Assembly: GCA_050633365.1 (NCBI GenBank)
Contig: JBOEGJ010000042.1
Location: 1-64,000 of the forward strand
Direction: 5' to 3'
Origin: Pseudomaricurvus sp050633365
GTDB taxonomy: Bacteria; Pseudomonadota; Gammaproteobacteria; Pseudomonadales; Cellvibrionaceae
DNA: 64,000 nucleotides
A model generated the notes under the pieces. The model searched no databases and was not told the origin of the DNA. It saw only the letters and a list, made by a program, of their open reading frames with translations. Made by a program: the position numbers and the translations under genes. Shown in pieces: positions 8,041 to 17,505 of the stretch (positions are counted from its first letter, which is position 1; each line of letters opens with the position of its first letter).

Positions 8041-10023
8041 ATGGATTTAACGCTGACAGTTACGGACGCCCCCGAAGACGCCAACATGATCAACCACACG
8101 AAAGCTTTTCGAGCTGAAGGTGGAAGTCTCGGACGCGCCGACAAAAACACTTGGGTCTTGCCCGACAACGAACGCGTTGTTTCATCGACCCACGCGAAAA
8201 TTTCTTTTGATAATGGTCGCTATTATCTAACTGACACCAGCACTAACGGCACTTTCTATAACGACGAAGACCAACCTGTCGGCGCGGAAAAAACCATCGC
8301 TCTTAACTCTGGTGACACGCTAAAAATAGGGAACTACAAAATCAAGGTTTCCGTAAAGCAGTCACAACAGTCATTAGCCAAAGGCTTACAGTCTGCCGAC
8401 TTTCTCGATTCTGGCGATAAAACAACCTTCACAGCCGCGGTCAAATCTGAGCAAGAATCCTTGGCGCAGGTAAAGGAGCTTGACGACTTCTTGGACCCTA
8501 CCGCTCAAGCAAGGGCTCCTGAACCTAGCTTTCAAAACTGGGATAGCGTCGCCACTAACGCGCCGAGTTTTGCAACTCAAAATGATTCGACCTCAGGTTT
8601 AAACTCTACGCAATCTCAAGATCCTCTAGCCATGCTTTCGAGTGAAAGTTCCGCGTTAAATGGCATCAGTAACGATCCACTGGCGAACGCTCAACCTCAA
8701 GCCAACCAATCACAAACGAACTCTCTCGACCCTCTTGCACAATGGGATCAATCAGCATCCACCCCACAATCACAATGGCAAGATAATGATGATGAATGGT
8801 GGCTTGAAGGTAGCCAGTCAGATAACGCCAACGCAAAGTCCCATGCGATCCGCCGTGAAAATGCAGCGACAACACCAGCCCCTGCTGCGATTCCAAACCC
8901 TGCGGCGTCGATGCCATTGCAAACACCGGCGGCTGAACTTAACCCAACGGTTCAAGCACCGTCGCCAGAACAGCCAAACCCCGCGACCATGTCTGGCGCC
9001 GCCACTGTCAGCGCAGCATCGATTCAGCATTCCCCCGAGCAACAAACACCAGCATCGACCGATCAGACCGGCTGGGGAACTCTTGAGCATACCGGCGCGA
9101 CCATGAGTACCGCCGCAGCAATTGCGCCGAAGCAAGCAGCTACCCAATCACAGATGCAACCGCAGCCCTTGCAACCCAGTGAGCAACCTCAAAACGCTGC
9201 CGCACTTCAGCAGCCCATTGCTCGGAATCAACCGACAACTCAGCATCAACCGACAGCTCAAGCGCCACAGCAATTCCACAACCAACCATTGATCAGCCCC
9301 GCCGCGCCTCAGCAACACCAAGAGCCCCAGGCTTACACCACCGCTCAAAATGTGGGCCATTCTCAAGTGTCTCCCCAACCACATCTGGGTCAGGCTCCTG
9401 CGCAGCAGCCGTCAAATCCCGTCGCGACTACAGCGCCGCTTCCGCCGGGACTCGCGCAAGCACTTGGACTCGGAGACTTCCCCGAGCAACAACTGACACA
9501 ACTGGTGCCGGAAGCCTCTGCCATCATTTCAGAAACGGTCACTCGTCTTATCGATTTGCTGCGCGCGCGCTCGAGCATCAAAAACGAATTGCGAGTTCAA
9601 CGCACGATGATCCAAGCCACAGACAACAATCCACTAAAATTCTCGGCCTCAGCAGATGAAGCCTTGAGAATTATGTTTAGCCCAGGCAATCAGGCCTACT
9701 TGCGTCCCAACGAAGCGGTGAAAGACAGCTTTGACGATCTCTCTGATCATCAAGTCGCCGTACTGTCAGGAATGCGCGCCGCTTATGATGCGATGTTGAA
9801 GCACTTCAACCCCGACAAGCTGGATCGGCGCTTCAAAAACAGCAACAGCATGCTCTCGAACAAAAAGGCGAAAAACTGGGAAGATTTCCAAGACTATTAC
9901 GCCAGCCTGTTAAGAGATGGCGAAGCCAGTTACGACCTTCTTTTCGGCGAAGAGTTTGCGAGCTCTTACGAGAAACAGCTTTCCGAGCTTAAGACTGCGC
10001 GCTCTCTCACAACAACCCTTTAA
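8041..10023 (+). CDS. tagH: T6SS FHA-domain scaffold protein TagH (Fha)
   Basis: This cytoplasmic phosphothreonine-binding protein signals from the PpkA-type kinase to T6SS assembly. The start is the ATG at 8041 (MDLTLTV, 660 residues) because GGAGCAAAA precedes it; an in-frame ATG 8 codons earlier is weaker. The N-terminal FHA domain (about 20-105) shows the conserved GR, S-x-x-H (SSTHAKI) and TNGT residues that bind phosphothreonine. Residues of about 150-490 are a low-complexity Gln/Pro/Ala/Ser linker carrying DFLD twice and DPLA three times. The folded C-terminal domain (about 490-660) is the T6SS-specific part of this family. It is the first gene of the rightward block, divergent from the kinase. 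Confidence 0.9.
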   Translation: MDLTLTVTDAPEDANMINHTKAFRAEGGSLGRADKNTWVLPDNERVVSSTHAKISFDNGRYYLTDTSTNGTFYNDEDQPVGAEKTIALNSGDTLKIGNYKIKVSVKQSQQSLAKGLQSADFLDSGDKTTFTAAVKSEQESLAQVKELDDFLDPTAQARAPEPSFQNWDSVATNAPSFATQNDSTSGLNSTQSQDPLAMLSSESSALNGISNDPLANAQPQANQSQTNSLDPLAQWDQSASTPQSQWQDNDDEWWLEGSQSDNANAKSHAIRRENAATTPAPAAIPNPAASMPLQTPAAELNPTVQAPSPEQPNPATMSGAATVSAASIQHSPEQQTPASTDQTGWGTLEHTGATMSTAAAIAPKQAATQSQMQPQPLQPSEQPQNAAALQQPIARNQPTTQHQPTAQAPQQFHNQPLISPAAPQQHQEPQAYTTAQNVGHSQVSPQPHLGQAPAQQPSNPVATTAPLPPGLAQALGLGDFPEQQLTQLVPEASAIISETVTRLIDLLRARSSIKNELRVQRTMIQATDNNPLKFSASADEALRIMFSPGNQAYLRPNEAVKDSFDDLSDHQVAVLSGMRAAYDAMLKHFNPDKLDRRFKNSNSMLSNKKAKNWEDFQDYYASLLRDGEASYDLLFGEEFASSYEKQLSELKTARSLTTTL

Positions 10024-10061
10024 CACTCGATGCCAACTTCAACGCAGAAAGGATGAAAACA

Positions 10062-10652
10062 ATGACACCTAAAGCGTCAATACGCTACGGCCTGATGGCA
10101 CTCTTAGCTCTAACACTCGTAGGCTGCCAAGCAACTAAACGTGGACTGAATTTCGACACCTCGGCCACCATCAACTTGAGCGCCGAAGCGGATGTAAACC
10201 CGGATATGGACGGACGAGCGTCACCGGTTGTCATTCGAGTCTTCAAGTTGACCGACGCACGACAGTTTCGACGTGAGGACTTTCTTAACCTCTACGAAAA
10301 TGCCGAGCAACGATTGGGCAATGACCTTTTGGATGTAGTTATTCTCAAAGAGCTGGTACCGGGGGAATCTCGACAAGAGTTTATTGAGCTCACCCCAGAC
10401 ACTCGCTACTTAGGTTTTATGGCCGAGTACATGCAGTACCAGAAAGCAGCGCCGATTATCGTGGTGCCGATTAAAGACCACAATCGCAATAAGGTGGAAG
10501 TCATCGCCCAAGCGTTGAGACTGATCGATCCGGCGCAACCACAGACTTTCCGCGGAACAAGTAATCGCTATGAAGAAGCGCGTGAGACAGTGTCAAAAGC
10601 GAATGACGAGCGCCGCTACTGGGAGCAACAAAGAAAAGCGCTTAAGGATTAA
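10062..10652 (+). CDS. tssJ: T6SS outer-membrane lipoprotein TssJ
   Basis: TssJ anchors the TssJLM envelope complex to the outer membrane. The start is taken as the ATG at 10062, because AGAAAGGA ends 8 bases upstream; the ATG at 10053 overlaps that ribosome site. The 196-residue precursor has a short signal peptide with lipobox LVGC, so Cys22 would be lipidated. The rest resembles the small transthyretin-like TssJ/VasD fold (VVIRVFKLTDARQF, then LTPDTRYLGFMAEY). Position between tagH and tssK is the usual one. Confidence 0.9.
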   Translation: MTPKASIRYGLMALLALTLVGCQATKRGLNFDTSATINLSAEADVNPDMDGRASPVVIRVFKLTDARQFRREDFLNLYENAEQRLGNDLLDVVILKELVPGESRQEFIELTPDTRYLGFMAEYMQYQKAAPIIVVPIKDHNRNKVEVIAQALRLIDPAQPQTFRGTSNRYEEARETVSKANDERRYWEQQRKALKD

Positions 10653-10716
10653 AGCCACTGCCGAGCCGAGCACCAACGCCGCAGGACGAAGTACAATAAA
10701 AGGATGAATTCGACAC

Positions 10717-12051
10717 ATGTCAGTAAACAATAAGGTTATTTGGTCAGAGGGTATGTTCTTACGCCCTCAACACTTTCAACAACAAGATCGCTATATCGAG
10801 CGCTATATCGAAGCGCGCACACAGGCGCTTGGCGCTTATCTTTGGGGATTAACCGAAATCGCCATCGACAATGAGCCCCTGTCGATGGGCAAACTTTCGG
10901 TTGCGCATATCAAAGGCGTGTTTCCCGACGGAACCCCTTTTATCGCCCCCGAAAACGAAGCCCTTCCCGAGGTGATCGATGTTCCGGAAAACACTCAGGA
11001 TGAGATGGTCTACCTGTGTATTCCTCTCAAGCGCGCTGGCGCGATGGAGTCGGTAAGAGATCAAGAAGATCAGCCCCAAGCGCGTTACCAAACGTACAAT
11101 TTCGATGCCCGCAACAGCACATCACAAAGTGGTGAACCGGTACGCATCCAAGTGGGCAAGCTCAGAATGTGCCTAAAACTTGGCTCTGAAGATCTAAGCG
11201 GCTACGCCGCAATAGCCATAACTCGAATTAGGGAGCGCCAGCCCGACAAGCCCGTTGAGCTGGATCGAAAGTTCATCCCTCCTGTCATGAACTGTCAAAC
11301 ATCGCCTGAAATCAAAGCGTACTTTGAAGAGCTCAAAGGTCTGATGGAGCAGCGCGGCGAAGCGCTCAGCCATCGCCTTACCGACAGCGGACGCGCTGGA
11401 TCGGCAGAAATCGCCGACTATATGCTGCTGCAAGTCATCAACCGCTCCGAGCCTTTGGTTGAGCATTTTTCACAGCTCAACGGCTTACACCCTCAGACCC
11501 TGTACACCGAGCTATTGCAACTGGCAGGAGAATTATCAACCTTCACCGCCACCAACAAACGTCCACCACCAGTCCCCCCCTACAGCCATGAAAAGCTGCA
11601 AGAAACCTTCTCTGGACTGTTTCGATCCTTGCGCCAGTCACTAAGCATGGTGTTGGAGCAATCGGCGATTTCACTAGAATTGGTCGAACGAAAATTTGGC
11701 ATCCACGTAGCGCCGATTACCGATCACTCTCTAATGAACAACGCTACTTTTGTCATAGCGGCCAAGGCGGACATTCAAACCGAATTGTTGCGAAATCGCT
11801 TTCCGAGCCAAGCAAAAGTGGCACCAGTTGAAAATATTCGCGAACTTATTTCAACTCAGATGCCAGGGGTAAAACTGAGACCTCTACCGGTAGCGCCACG
11901 CCAGATTCCCTATCATGCCGGTTACACCTATTTCGAACTCGATCAAACCGGGCCCTTATGGCAAGCGCTGTCTAAGTCTGGCGGTTTCGCCGTTCACCTA
12001 GGTGCGGAATTTCCGGGGTTATCCATGGAACTATGGGCTGTTAGGAACTGA
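10717..12051 (+). CDS. tssK: T6SS baseplate protein TssK
   Basis: TssK connects the baseplate (TssEFG) to the membrane complex. At 444 residues it has normal family length. The N-terminus VIWSEGMFLRPQHFQQQDRY is the hallmark of the TssK/ImpJ family, and the C-terminal part (QIPYHAGYTYFELD...) is the domain that contacts the TssL/M cytoplasmic side. It lies between tssJ and tssL, with 2 bases to the next gene, so translation is probably coupled. Confidence 0.95.
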   Translation: MSVNNKVIWSEGMFLRPQHFQQQDRYIERYIEARTQALGAYLWGLTEIAIDNEPLSMGKLSVAHIKGVFPDGTPFIAPENEALPEVIDVPENTQDEMVYLCIPLKRAGAMESVRDQEDQPQARYQTYNFDARNSTSQSGEPVRIQVGKLRMCLKLGSEDLSGYAAIAITRIRERQPDKPVELDRKFIPPVMNCQTSPEIKAYFEELKGLMEQRGEALSHRLTDSGRAGSAEIADYMLLQVINRSEPLVEHFSQLNGLHPQTLYTELLQLAGELSTFTATNKRPPPVPPYSHEKLQETFSGLFRSLRQSLSMVLEQSAISLELVERKFGIHVAPITDHSLMNNATFVIAAKADIQTELLRNRFPSQAKVAPVENIRELISTQMPGVKLRPLPVAPRQIPYHAGYTYFELDQTGPLWQALSKSGGFAVHLGAEFPGLSMELWAVRN

Positions 12052-12053
12052 TT

Positions 12054-12932
12054 ATGAATCAAGGACAACCTCCAGGTGGATTTACTCCGCCGCCGGCACC
12101 GAACGCCGCCGATCGCACTGTAATGATCCCTACCCCCGGTGGCGTAGCGCCTCCTGTCGCGCCGCCGTCGCCGGCGATGCAAGCGCAGTTTTCAGCGCCG
12201 GAAAAGATCCAGCTAAAACGCGGACTGAATCCGCTGGTTAACGCCGCCAGCACCTTACTAACGGTCGCCATAAAGCTCAGAACCACGCTGCAACACGACA
12301 ACGTGGTTGAACTGCATAAACGCTTGACCGATGAGATAAAAGCCTTTGATGTAAGAGCACAACAAGCGGGAGCCGCTGCCGAAACCGTGGTGAGTGCACG
12401 CTACTTGCTTTGCACCGTGGTCGACGAAATTGTACTCAACACCCCTTGGGGAGCTGGTGGCGGCTGGAGCCAACATTCACTGTTGAGTCTGTTTCATCAA
12501 GAAACATTCGGCGGAGAAAAGTGTTTTTTGATTCTTCAGCGCATGCAGGAAAACCCCTCCAAACACCTCGACTTACTCGAACTGTACTACCTGTGCCTAA
12601 GCCTAGGTTTCGAAGGGAAATACAAGCTGGTACAACGGGGCCATGAACAATTGGATCAAATCCGTGAGGGCTTGTATCAAACCATCGAAAACCATCGCGG
12701 TCACATGGAGCAAGATCTCTCCGCTCAGTGGCAGGGCTGCGGTCAAAAGAAATCGAGCATGATGGACTACATCCCGCTGTGGGTTGTCGCCAGCATTATG
12801 CTCGCGGTGCTCGTCGTCAGCTATTCCGGTTTCCGTTATTGGCTATACGACACCACCCAACCCACCACAGCCAAAATTGAAAGCCACATGATCGAGCCTA
12901 ACAAGGTGGAATCGCCACAGCGCTTTCAATAA
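12054..12932 (+). CDS. tssL: T6SS inner-membrane protein TssL (DotU/IcmH family)
   Basis: TssL forms the TssJLM trans-envelope complex with TssM and recruits TssK. AGGAAC lies just before the start. The protein (292 residues) starts with a Pro/Ala-rich tail of about 50 residues, then the DotU cytoplasmic helical domain (NPLVNAASTLLTVAIKLR, RYLLCTVVDEIVLNTPWG, about 60-225), then a single C-terminal membrane segment (about 236-263, YIPLWVVASIMLAVLVV). The short periplasmic tail has no OmpA-type peptidoglycan-binding domain, so cell-wall anchoring would need another protein. Confidence 0.93.
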   Translation: MNQGQPPGGFTPPPAPNAADRTVMIPTPGGVAPPVAPPSPAMQAQFSAPEKIQLKRGLNPLVNAASTLLTVAIKLRTTLQHDNVVELHKRLTDEIKAFDVRAQQAGAAAETVVSARYLLCTVVDEIVLNTPWGAGGGWSQHSLLSLFHQETFGGEKCFLILQRMQENPSKHLDLLELYYLCLSLGFEGKYKLVQRGHEQLDQIREGLYQTIENHRGHMEQDLSAQWQGCGQKKSSMMDYIPLWVVASIMLAVLVVSYSGFRYWLYDTTQPTTAKIESHMIEPNKVESPQRFQ

Positions 12933-12985
12933 GCGTCAGTTGGATCAAGGAATCTGCCAATCAAATTGGCAAATGGAGTTTATGA

Positions 12986-15900
12986 ATGAGTCGTTTAAGA
13001 GCCTTCTTCACCCACAAATGGACGCTGGGCGTCATTGGCTTAACCGCCCTATCGCTGTTGATATGGTTTGGAGCTGAATACATAAAATTTGGCCAAGATA
13101 ACGCCACGCTATCACCGACTGTACGAATCAGTATCATCGCCACAATTGTCCTAGTCTGGTTAACCTGGAATATCTGCCTTGCGTTAATGGAGCGTCGTAA
13201 CAACGCCCAACTACTCGACAATCTCAATGACAACGACGAACTCAATCCCGATGAAGAGCGCAGTCAAGAAGAACAACAGGCTATTCAAGAACGCTTTCAA
13301 GACGCCATATCTGTACTAAAGAAGTCGCGCTTTAAATCCTACGGAGGCAGTAAATCGCTCTACCAATTGCCTTGGTATGTGATCATCGGCCCTCCCGGTG
13401 CCGGTAAAACTACGGCTTTAGTTAACTCCGGCCTCGAATTTCCTCTGGCGCAATCCCACGGCAAAGAGGCTCTGGGTGGAATTGGCGGCACCCGCAATTG
13501 TGATTGGTGGTTCACCAACGATGCGGTCATGATCGATACTGCTGGTCGTTACACCACTCAGGATAGCCATCGTGTTGTCGATAATAACGCCTGGAAAAAA
13601 TTTGTCGAAATGCTCAAACGGTACCGCACCCGACGGCCAATCAACGGCGCTATCTTAGCCGTCAGCCTGCAAGACTTAATGGTACAAACCGCAGAGCAAC
13701 GAGTCCATTTGGCGAAAACGCTGCGCCAACGCATTAACGAGCTGCAACAACAACTGGGAATTCGCTTTCCAATCTACGTGACTTTCACTAAGTGCGATCT
13801 GGTTGCCGGTTTTAGCGAGTTCTTCTCGAACCTGTCTCATTCCGAGCGAGATCAAGTTTGGGGAGTCACCTTCCCACAAGAGGATGATGCCTCTCGCGGT
13901 GCTAATCTCGACACCTTTGCCCCACAGTTTGATCAACTGGTTGAGCGTCTCAATGAGCGTTTGTTGTGGCGTGTCCATCAAGAGCGAAATATCGATAAAC
14001 GCTCAAACCTGCAGGGGTTTCCCGCTCGCTTCGAAAGCCTAAACGTCATCGTCGAGGACTTTGTTCGCCAGACATTTTCGGCCAACCGCTTTGACACTCC
14101 CCCCCTACTGCGAGGTGTTTACTTTACCAGTGCCACCCAGGAAGGCTCGCCCATTGACCGCATGATGGCCTCGGTCAGTGCAACCTTTGGCTTAGAGCGC
14201 GACATGGGGCATCAGCAGGCTAACACCGGAAAGAGCTTCTTTTTGGGGCGATTGCTCAAAGACGTAATATTCCCAGAGTCTGAACTGGTAGGCGTCAATC
14301 GAAAAATCGAAAACAGTATGATTTGGCTCCGCCGGGGCGTCTTCGCCAGCCTATCCGCCGTGGTAATCGGTTGTTTAGTGCTTTGGACCGGCAGTGTTAC
14401 TCGCAACAAAATGTACATGAACGAAGTTGAAGAGAACCTTCAACAATATCAGACCAGCGAAAATGCACTGCCGCGGAACAACCCGAACCTCCTCAAGGTT
14501 TTGCCAGCACTAAATCCTTTAAAAAGCAGCAGCGAAGTCTATAACAAAGAAAAACATCCCTGGTTAAGTGGCGTAGGTCTCTACGACAGCAGTGTCGACG
14601 ACGCAGCCAAAGCACTCTACAAGCACAAGCTGGAAGCCGTATTTTTGCCGAGCTTCGCCAGAAACATAGAATCACAATTGAGCCGAATGAGTGCTAAAGA
14701 CCCCGAGCTTCTCGACACACTCAAGGTCTATCTCATGCTATCGGACGCCACTAAACGTAACCGAGATGACATCATTGAATTCTCCAAATACCAGTGGCAA
14801 CAACAGCTTCCCGGTAAAGCGACGGAACAGCAACAACTTCTAGATCACCTCTACAACGCTCTAGCCAGTGAAACCTTGGAGCTGGAAGCCAATCAACGTG
14901 TAGTACAACGAGCGCGCCAGCAGCTAATGCGCACACCAGTTTCTCAACGACTGTACGCTCAGCTGCAAAGTTATAATTCTGAGCAGGTGGATATCTACGC
15001 TCAACTAGGCCAAGACGCAGAAACACTATTCAAAGCACCGAGCAAGCCAGAGGCAACAACTATTCCCACGCTGTTCACCAAGCAGTCATACGACAGCATG
15101 GACTTTGGTGCAGATTCGCCACTGCTATTGAGTTTCTCAGAAGATCAATGGATTTACGGCGGTGCCACCAACGAAGGTGAAGACTTTAGCGAGGCCGATC
15201 GAGAGAAGCTTGGGGCAGACGTTAAAAGACTCTATTTGAGTGAATACGCGACCCAGTGGCAAACACTGCTCAACAATCTCGAACTCACAGCATTTAACTC
15301 CTCCTCACAGGCACTGGACACGCTGGATCTTTTGTCGGATCCAATCTATTCGCCGCTGTTGGCCGTCGCAGAAGTAACGGCCAACAACACCGCACTGACG
15401 CCGCGACTGGATACCAATATGGATACCCATGGATTGCGAATCCCGGTGAGTAGCCATATGCGCAGAGCCGCATCGGCCGCAGGAGAGCTTGCCAGCGACC
15501 GCCTCAGCGATCACTACCAACCCACGTCAGTCGATCTTCGATTTGAAGAGCTTCAACGTTTGGTACGCAGCGAAAAAAACCGTCCCGCCAAGATTCAAGA
15601 ATATCTCGGCGCCATCTCGGAAATACACGATTACATCTCTGAACTTGATTCGGCACCAAACAGCAATGAAGCGGCGTTCAATGCGGCCAAAGCTCGCTTC
15701 AACGGAAATCGGAACGATCCGATACAAAAACTGAGAAGTAAAGCCAATAACGCACCGGCCCCGTTTGATGATTGGCTTAACAAGATCGCGAACAACACCT
15801 GGTCGTTGGTATTGGCAAAATCCAAGCACCATTTGGATTCGGTCTGGCAGGAACAAGTGTATGGTTCCTATTCCCACAGTCTCTCAAACCGCTACCCGAT

Positions 15901-16513
15901 GGCGGCCAATCGACGAAACGAAACACCCATCGACGATTTCAATACTTACTTCCAACCCGGTGGTATTGAGCAGGCCTTTGTCAAACAGTACATCGCCCCA
16001 TTTGTCGACACTCGACGCTGGAAAATAAAGAGCATCGATGGACAACAGCTGGCCATTAGCTCGGCAACGATCAAGCAGTTAAAACGTGCTGAGAACATTC
16101 GACGCGCCTTTTTCAGTAGTGGTGACAACGCTGAAATCGCCTTCAGAGTGGAACCTGCACGACTCGATTCGAGCGTGCGGCTATTCGCACTGGAAATCGG
16201 AGATGCTCGCGTGCCCTACTCTCACGGACCTCGAACCACCAGCAATCTCAACTGGACGGGAGGCGAAGACCTCAGAGCGCGTGTGATATTCGAAGACCTC
16301 AACGAGACCATCCACCGCAAACACTTTGAGGGGGACTGGGCTTGGTTTCGACTTCTCGACGAATCGAACATAGAATCCGCCGGCAACAACACTTACAAGG
16401 TCACCTTCGAAGAAGAAGGTCGCCGCGCGCAGTTCAAGCTTCTTGCGAATAGCAGCATCAACGCTTTCGACCAAGGGTTATTGAGAAACTACCGCTGCCC
16501 TAAAACCTTGTAG
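12986..16513 (+). CDS. tssM: T6SS membrane-complex protein TssM (IcmF family)
   Basis: TssM is the large inner-membrane component spanning the periplasm to TssJ. The start at 12986 follows GGAG by 8 bases; length is 1175 residues, normal for the family. Two membrane segments lie near 12-32 and 47-70, then a cytoplasmic NTPase domain with intact Walker A (GPPGAGKTT, 135-143) and a DTAGR motif near residue 190, then a third membrane segment near 450 (GVFASLSAVVIGCLVLW). The remainder is the periplasmic region with the helical IcmF-related part and the beta-rich C-terminal domain. Because both nucleotide motifs are retained, this looks like an NTP-binding TssM rather than one of the versions lacking Walker A. 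Confidence 0.95.
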   Translation: MSRLRAFFTHKWTLGVIGLTALSLLIWFGAEYIKFGQDNATLSPTVRISIIATIVLVWLTWNICLALMERRNNAQLLDNLNDNDELNPDEERSQEEQQAIQERFQDAISVLKKSRFKSYGGSKSLYQLPWYVIIGPPGAGKTTALVNSGLEFPLAQSHGKEALGGIGGTRNCDWWFTNDAVMIDTAGRYTTQDSHRVVDNNAWKKFVEMLKRYRTRRPINGAILAVSLQDLMVQTAEQRVHLAKTLRQRINELQQQLGIRFPIYVTFTKCDLVAGFSEFFSNLSHSERDQVWGVTFPQEDDASRGANLDTFAPQFDQLVERLNERLLWRVHQERNIDKRSNLQGFPARFESLNVIVEDFVRQTFSANRFDTPPLLRGVYFTSATQEGSPIDRMMASVSATFGLERDMGHQQANTGKSFFLGRLLKDVIFPESELVGVNRKIENSMIWLRRGVFASLSAVVIGCLVLWTGSVTRNKMYMNEVEENLQQYQTSENALPRNNPNLLKVLPALNPLKSSSEVYNKEKHPWLSGVGLYDSSVDDAAKALYKHKLEAVFLPSFARNIESQLSRMSAKDPELLDTLKVYLMLSDATKRNRDDIIEFSKYQWQQQLPGKATEQQQLLDHLYNALASETLELEANQRVVQRARQQLMRTPVSQRLYAQLQSYNSEQVDIYAQLGQDAETLFKAPSKPEATTIPTLFTKQSYDSMDFGADSPLLLSFSEDQWIYGGATNEGEDFSEADREKLGADVKRLYLSEYATQWQTLLNNLELTAFNSSSQALDTLDLLSDPIYSPLLAVAEVTANNTALTPRLDTNMDTHGLRIPVSSHMRRAASAAGELASDRLSDHYQPTSVDLRFEELQRLVRSEKNRPAKIQEYLGAISEIHDYISELDSAPNSNEAAFNAAKARFNGNRNDPIQKLRSKANNAPAPFDDWLNKIANNTWSLVLAKSKHHLDSVWQEQVYGSYSHSLSNRYPMAANRRNETPIDDFNTYFQPGGIEQAFVKQYIAPFVDTRRWKIKSIDGQQLAISSATIKQLKRAENIRRAFFSSGDNAEIAFRVEPARLDSSVRLFALEIGDARVPYSHGPRTTSNLNWTGGEDLRARVIFEDLNETIHRKHFEGDWAWFRLLDESNIESAGNNTYKVTFEEEGRRAQFKLLANSSINAFDQGLLRNYRCPKTL

Positions 16514-16526
16514 GCTATCGACTGTC

Positions 16527-17210
16527 ATGAATGAAAGTATCGGAATTTTCGGAAAACTTCCCGCGCACGGAGACTTCATCGAGCGAAACCTTCCTCGAAG
16601 TTTTACGACGCCGTGGGATGACTGGCTACAGCGATGTCTGGCGTCAAGCCGGGAGCAAATTGGAAGTAACTGGCTCGACCATTACCTAACCAGCCCTATC
16701 TGGCGCTTCGTACTGTCTCCAGGCACTGTAGACAGCAATACTTGGGCGGGGATTTTGTTGCCCAGCGTCGATAGTGTTGGACGGTATTTTCCCCTGGCAT
16801 TCGTGAGTACGATTGCAGGCCATAGCGATCCGTTTTTGCTGCAATTACAAAATAGCGAATGGTTCTCAGCGGCCGAGTCTATCGCCATCAGTGGTCTACA
16901 AGAAGGGCTTAACGCAGATGAAACGCTTCTTCGACTCAGTAACATCAGCGCACAACTTAACGTCGAAATCCTCTCATCAATTGAGACGACTCCGAACGGT
17001 TTTGTTGCCAACCACAATAGCAACACCATCGAAGCCAATTACGCGACGCTGCTCAACAGTTGGCAAAAATCGCTATCGAACAACAGTGGAGAGAGCCATA
17101 GTCTCTGGTGGAACTCACCATCAGGCAATCGTCCGTCGAGTTTATTGAGCTGTCGAGGATTACCCAACGCGCAACAATACGCATCCATGATAAATGGGCA
17201 ATGGTCGTGA
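16527..17210 (+). CDS. tagF: T6SS-associated regulator TagF (ImpM family)
   Basis: TagF represses T6SS assembly post-translationally in P. aeruginosa and A. tumefaciens, acting against the threonine phosphorylation pathway, possibly by binding the FHA protein. The protein has 227 residues, opening with GIFGKLPAHGDFIERNLP, the family signature, and continuing WDDWLQ and SVDSVGRYFPL. It lies 13 bases after tssM and ends the first T6SS block. Some organisms fuse TagF to PppA phosphatase; here it is alone. With the kinase and TagH it gives three of the four usual parts of this control circuit. Confidence 0.92.
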   Translation: MNESIGIFGKLPAHGDFIERNLPRSFTTPWDDWLQRCLASSREQIGSNWLDHYLTSPIWRFVLSPGTVDSNTWAGILLPSVDSVGRYFPLAFVSTIAGHSDPFLLQLQNSEWFSAAESIAISGLQEGLNADETLLRLSNISAQLNVEILSSIETTPNGFVANHNSNTIEANYATLLNSWQKSLSNNSGESHSLWWNSPSGNRPSSLLSCRGLPNAQQYASMINGQWS

Positions 17211-17505
17211 AAACGCAACCGAAATCACCACAAAGAAAATTGCAACTAACACTAAATCATTAGTTTTAAAAAAGTAGCAAAAACAACGTTTTTCTTACTA
17301 CTTATTTACTAGATTGGTGTGACTAAAATCACAAAAAAACCGGTACGCTTATTTATTTTTTGTCGATAGAATAGCGCATACCAAAAGGGACAATCGATTC
17401 TTACAATCTCGATAGCAATTCATTTTTACGAGACAAGTTGAATCGATTAAACGGCAGCAGTATCTGGCTATTACGCTAGCGCTTAGGAAAGGAATCACTC
17501 TAACA
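17211..17505. other. AT-rich spacer between tagF and tssA, probable second T6SS promoter region
   Basis: This is the largest gap inside the T6SS cluster. It is visibly richer in A and T than the genes. It contains a short inverted repeat ACTAA-ATCA-TTAGT followed by TTTT (near 17252-17269), which may weakly terminate the first block, and a perfect CRP-type palindrome listed separately. A TAGAAT hexamer at 17367-17372 could be a -10 element. No small gene is apparent. Confidence 0.55.
17318..17333. promoter_or_regulatory. CRP/Vfr-type binding site upstream of tssA
   Basis: TGTGA-CTAAAA-TCACA is a perfect match to the CRP core TGTGA-N6-TCACA, the site type also bound by Vfr. It lies about 173 bases before the tssA start, about 34 bases upstream of a possible TAGAAT -10. 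This suggests cAMP-dependent control of the sheath and baseplate genes. The binding itself is inferred. Confidence 0.6.

Noticed and set aside
8660..9384. Open frames on both strands inside the Gln/Pro-rich linker of tagH
   Set aside because: The repetitive CAG/CCA-type codons of the linker open other frames by chance; the products are low-complexity His/Arg/Leu strings without start signals.
17440..17470. A possible sigma54 (-24/-12) promoter before tssA
   Set aside because: TGGC is followed by no TTGC at the required distance, and no sigma54-dependent activator (VasH-type) gene is in the window.
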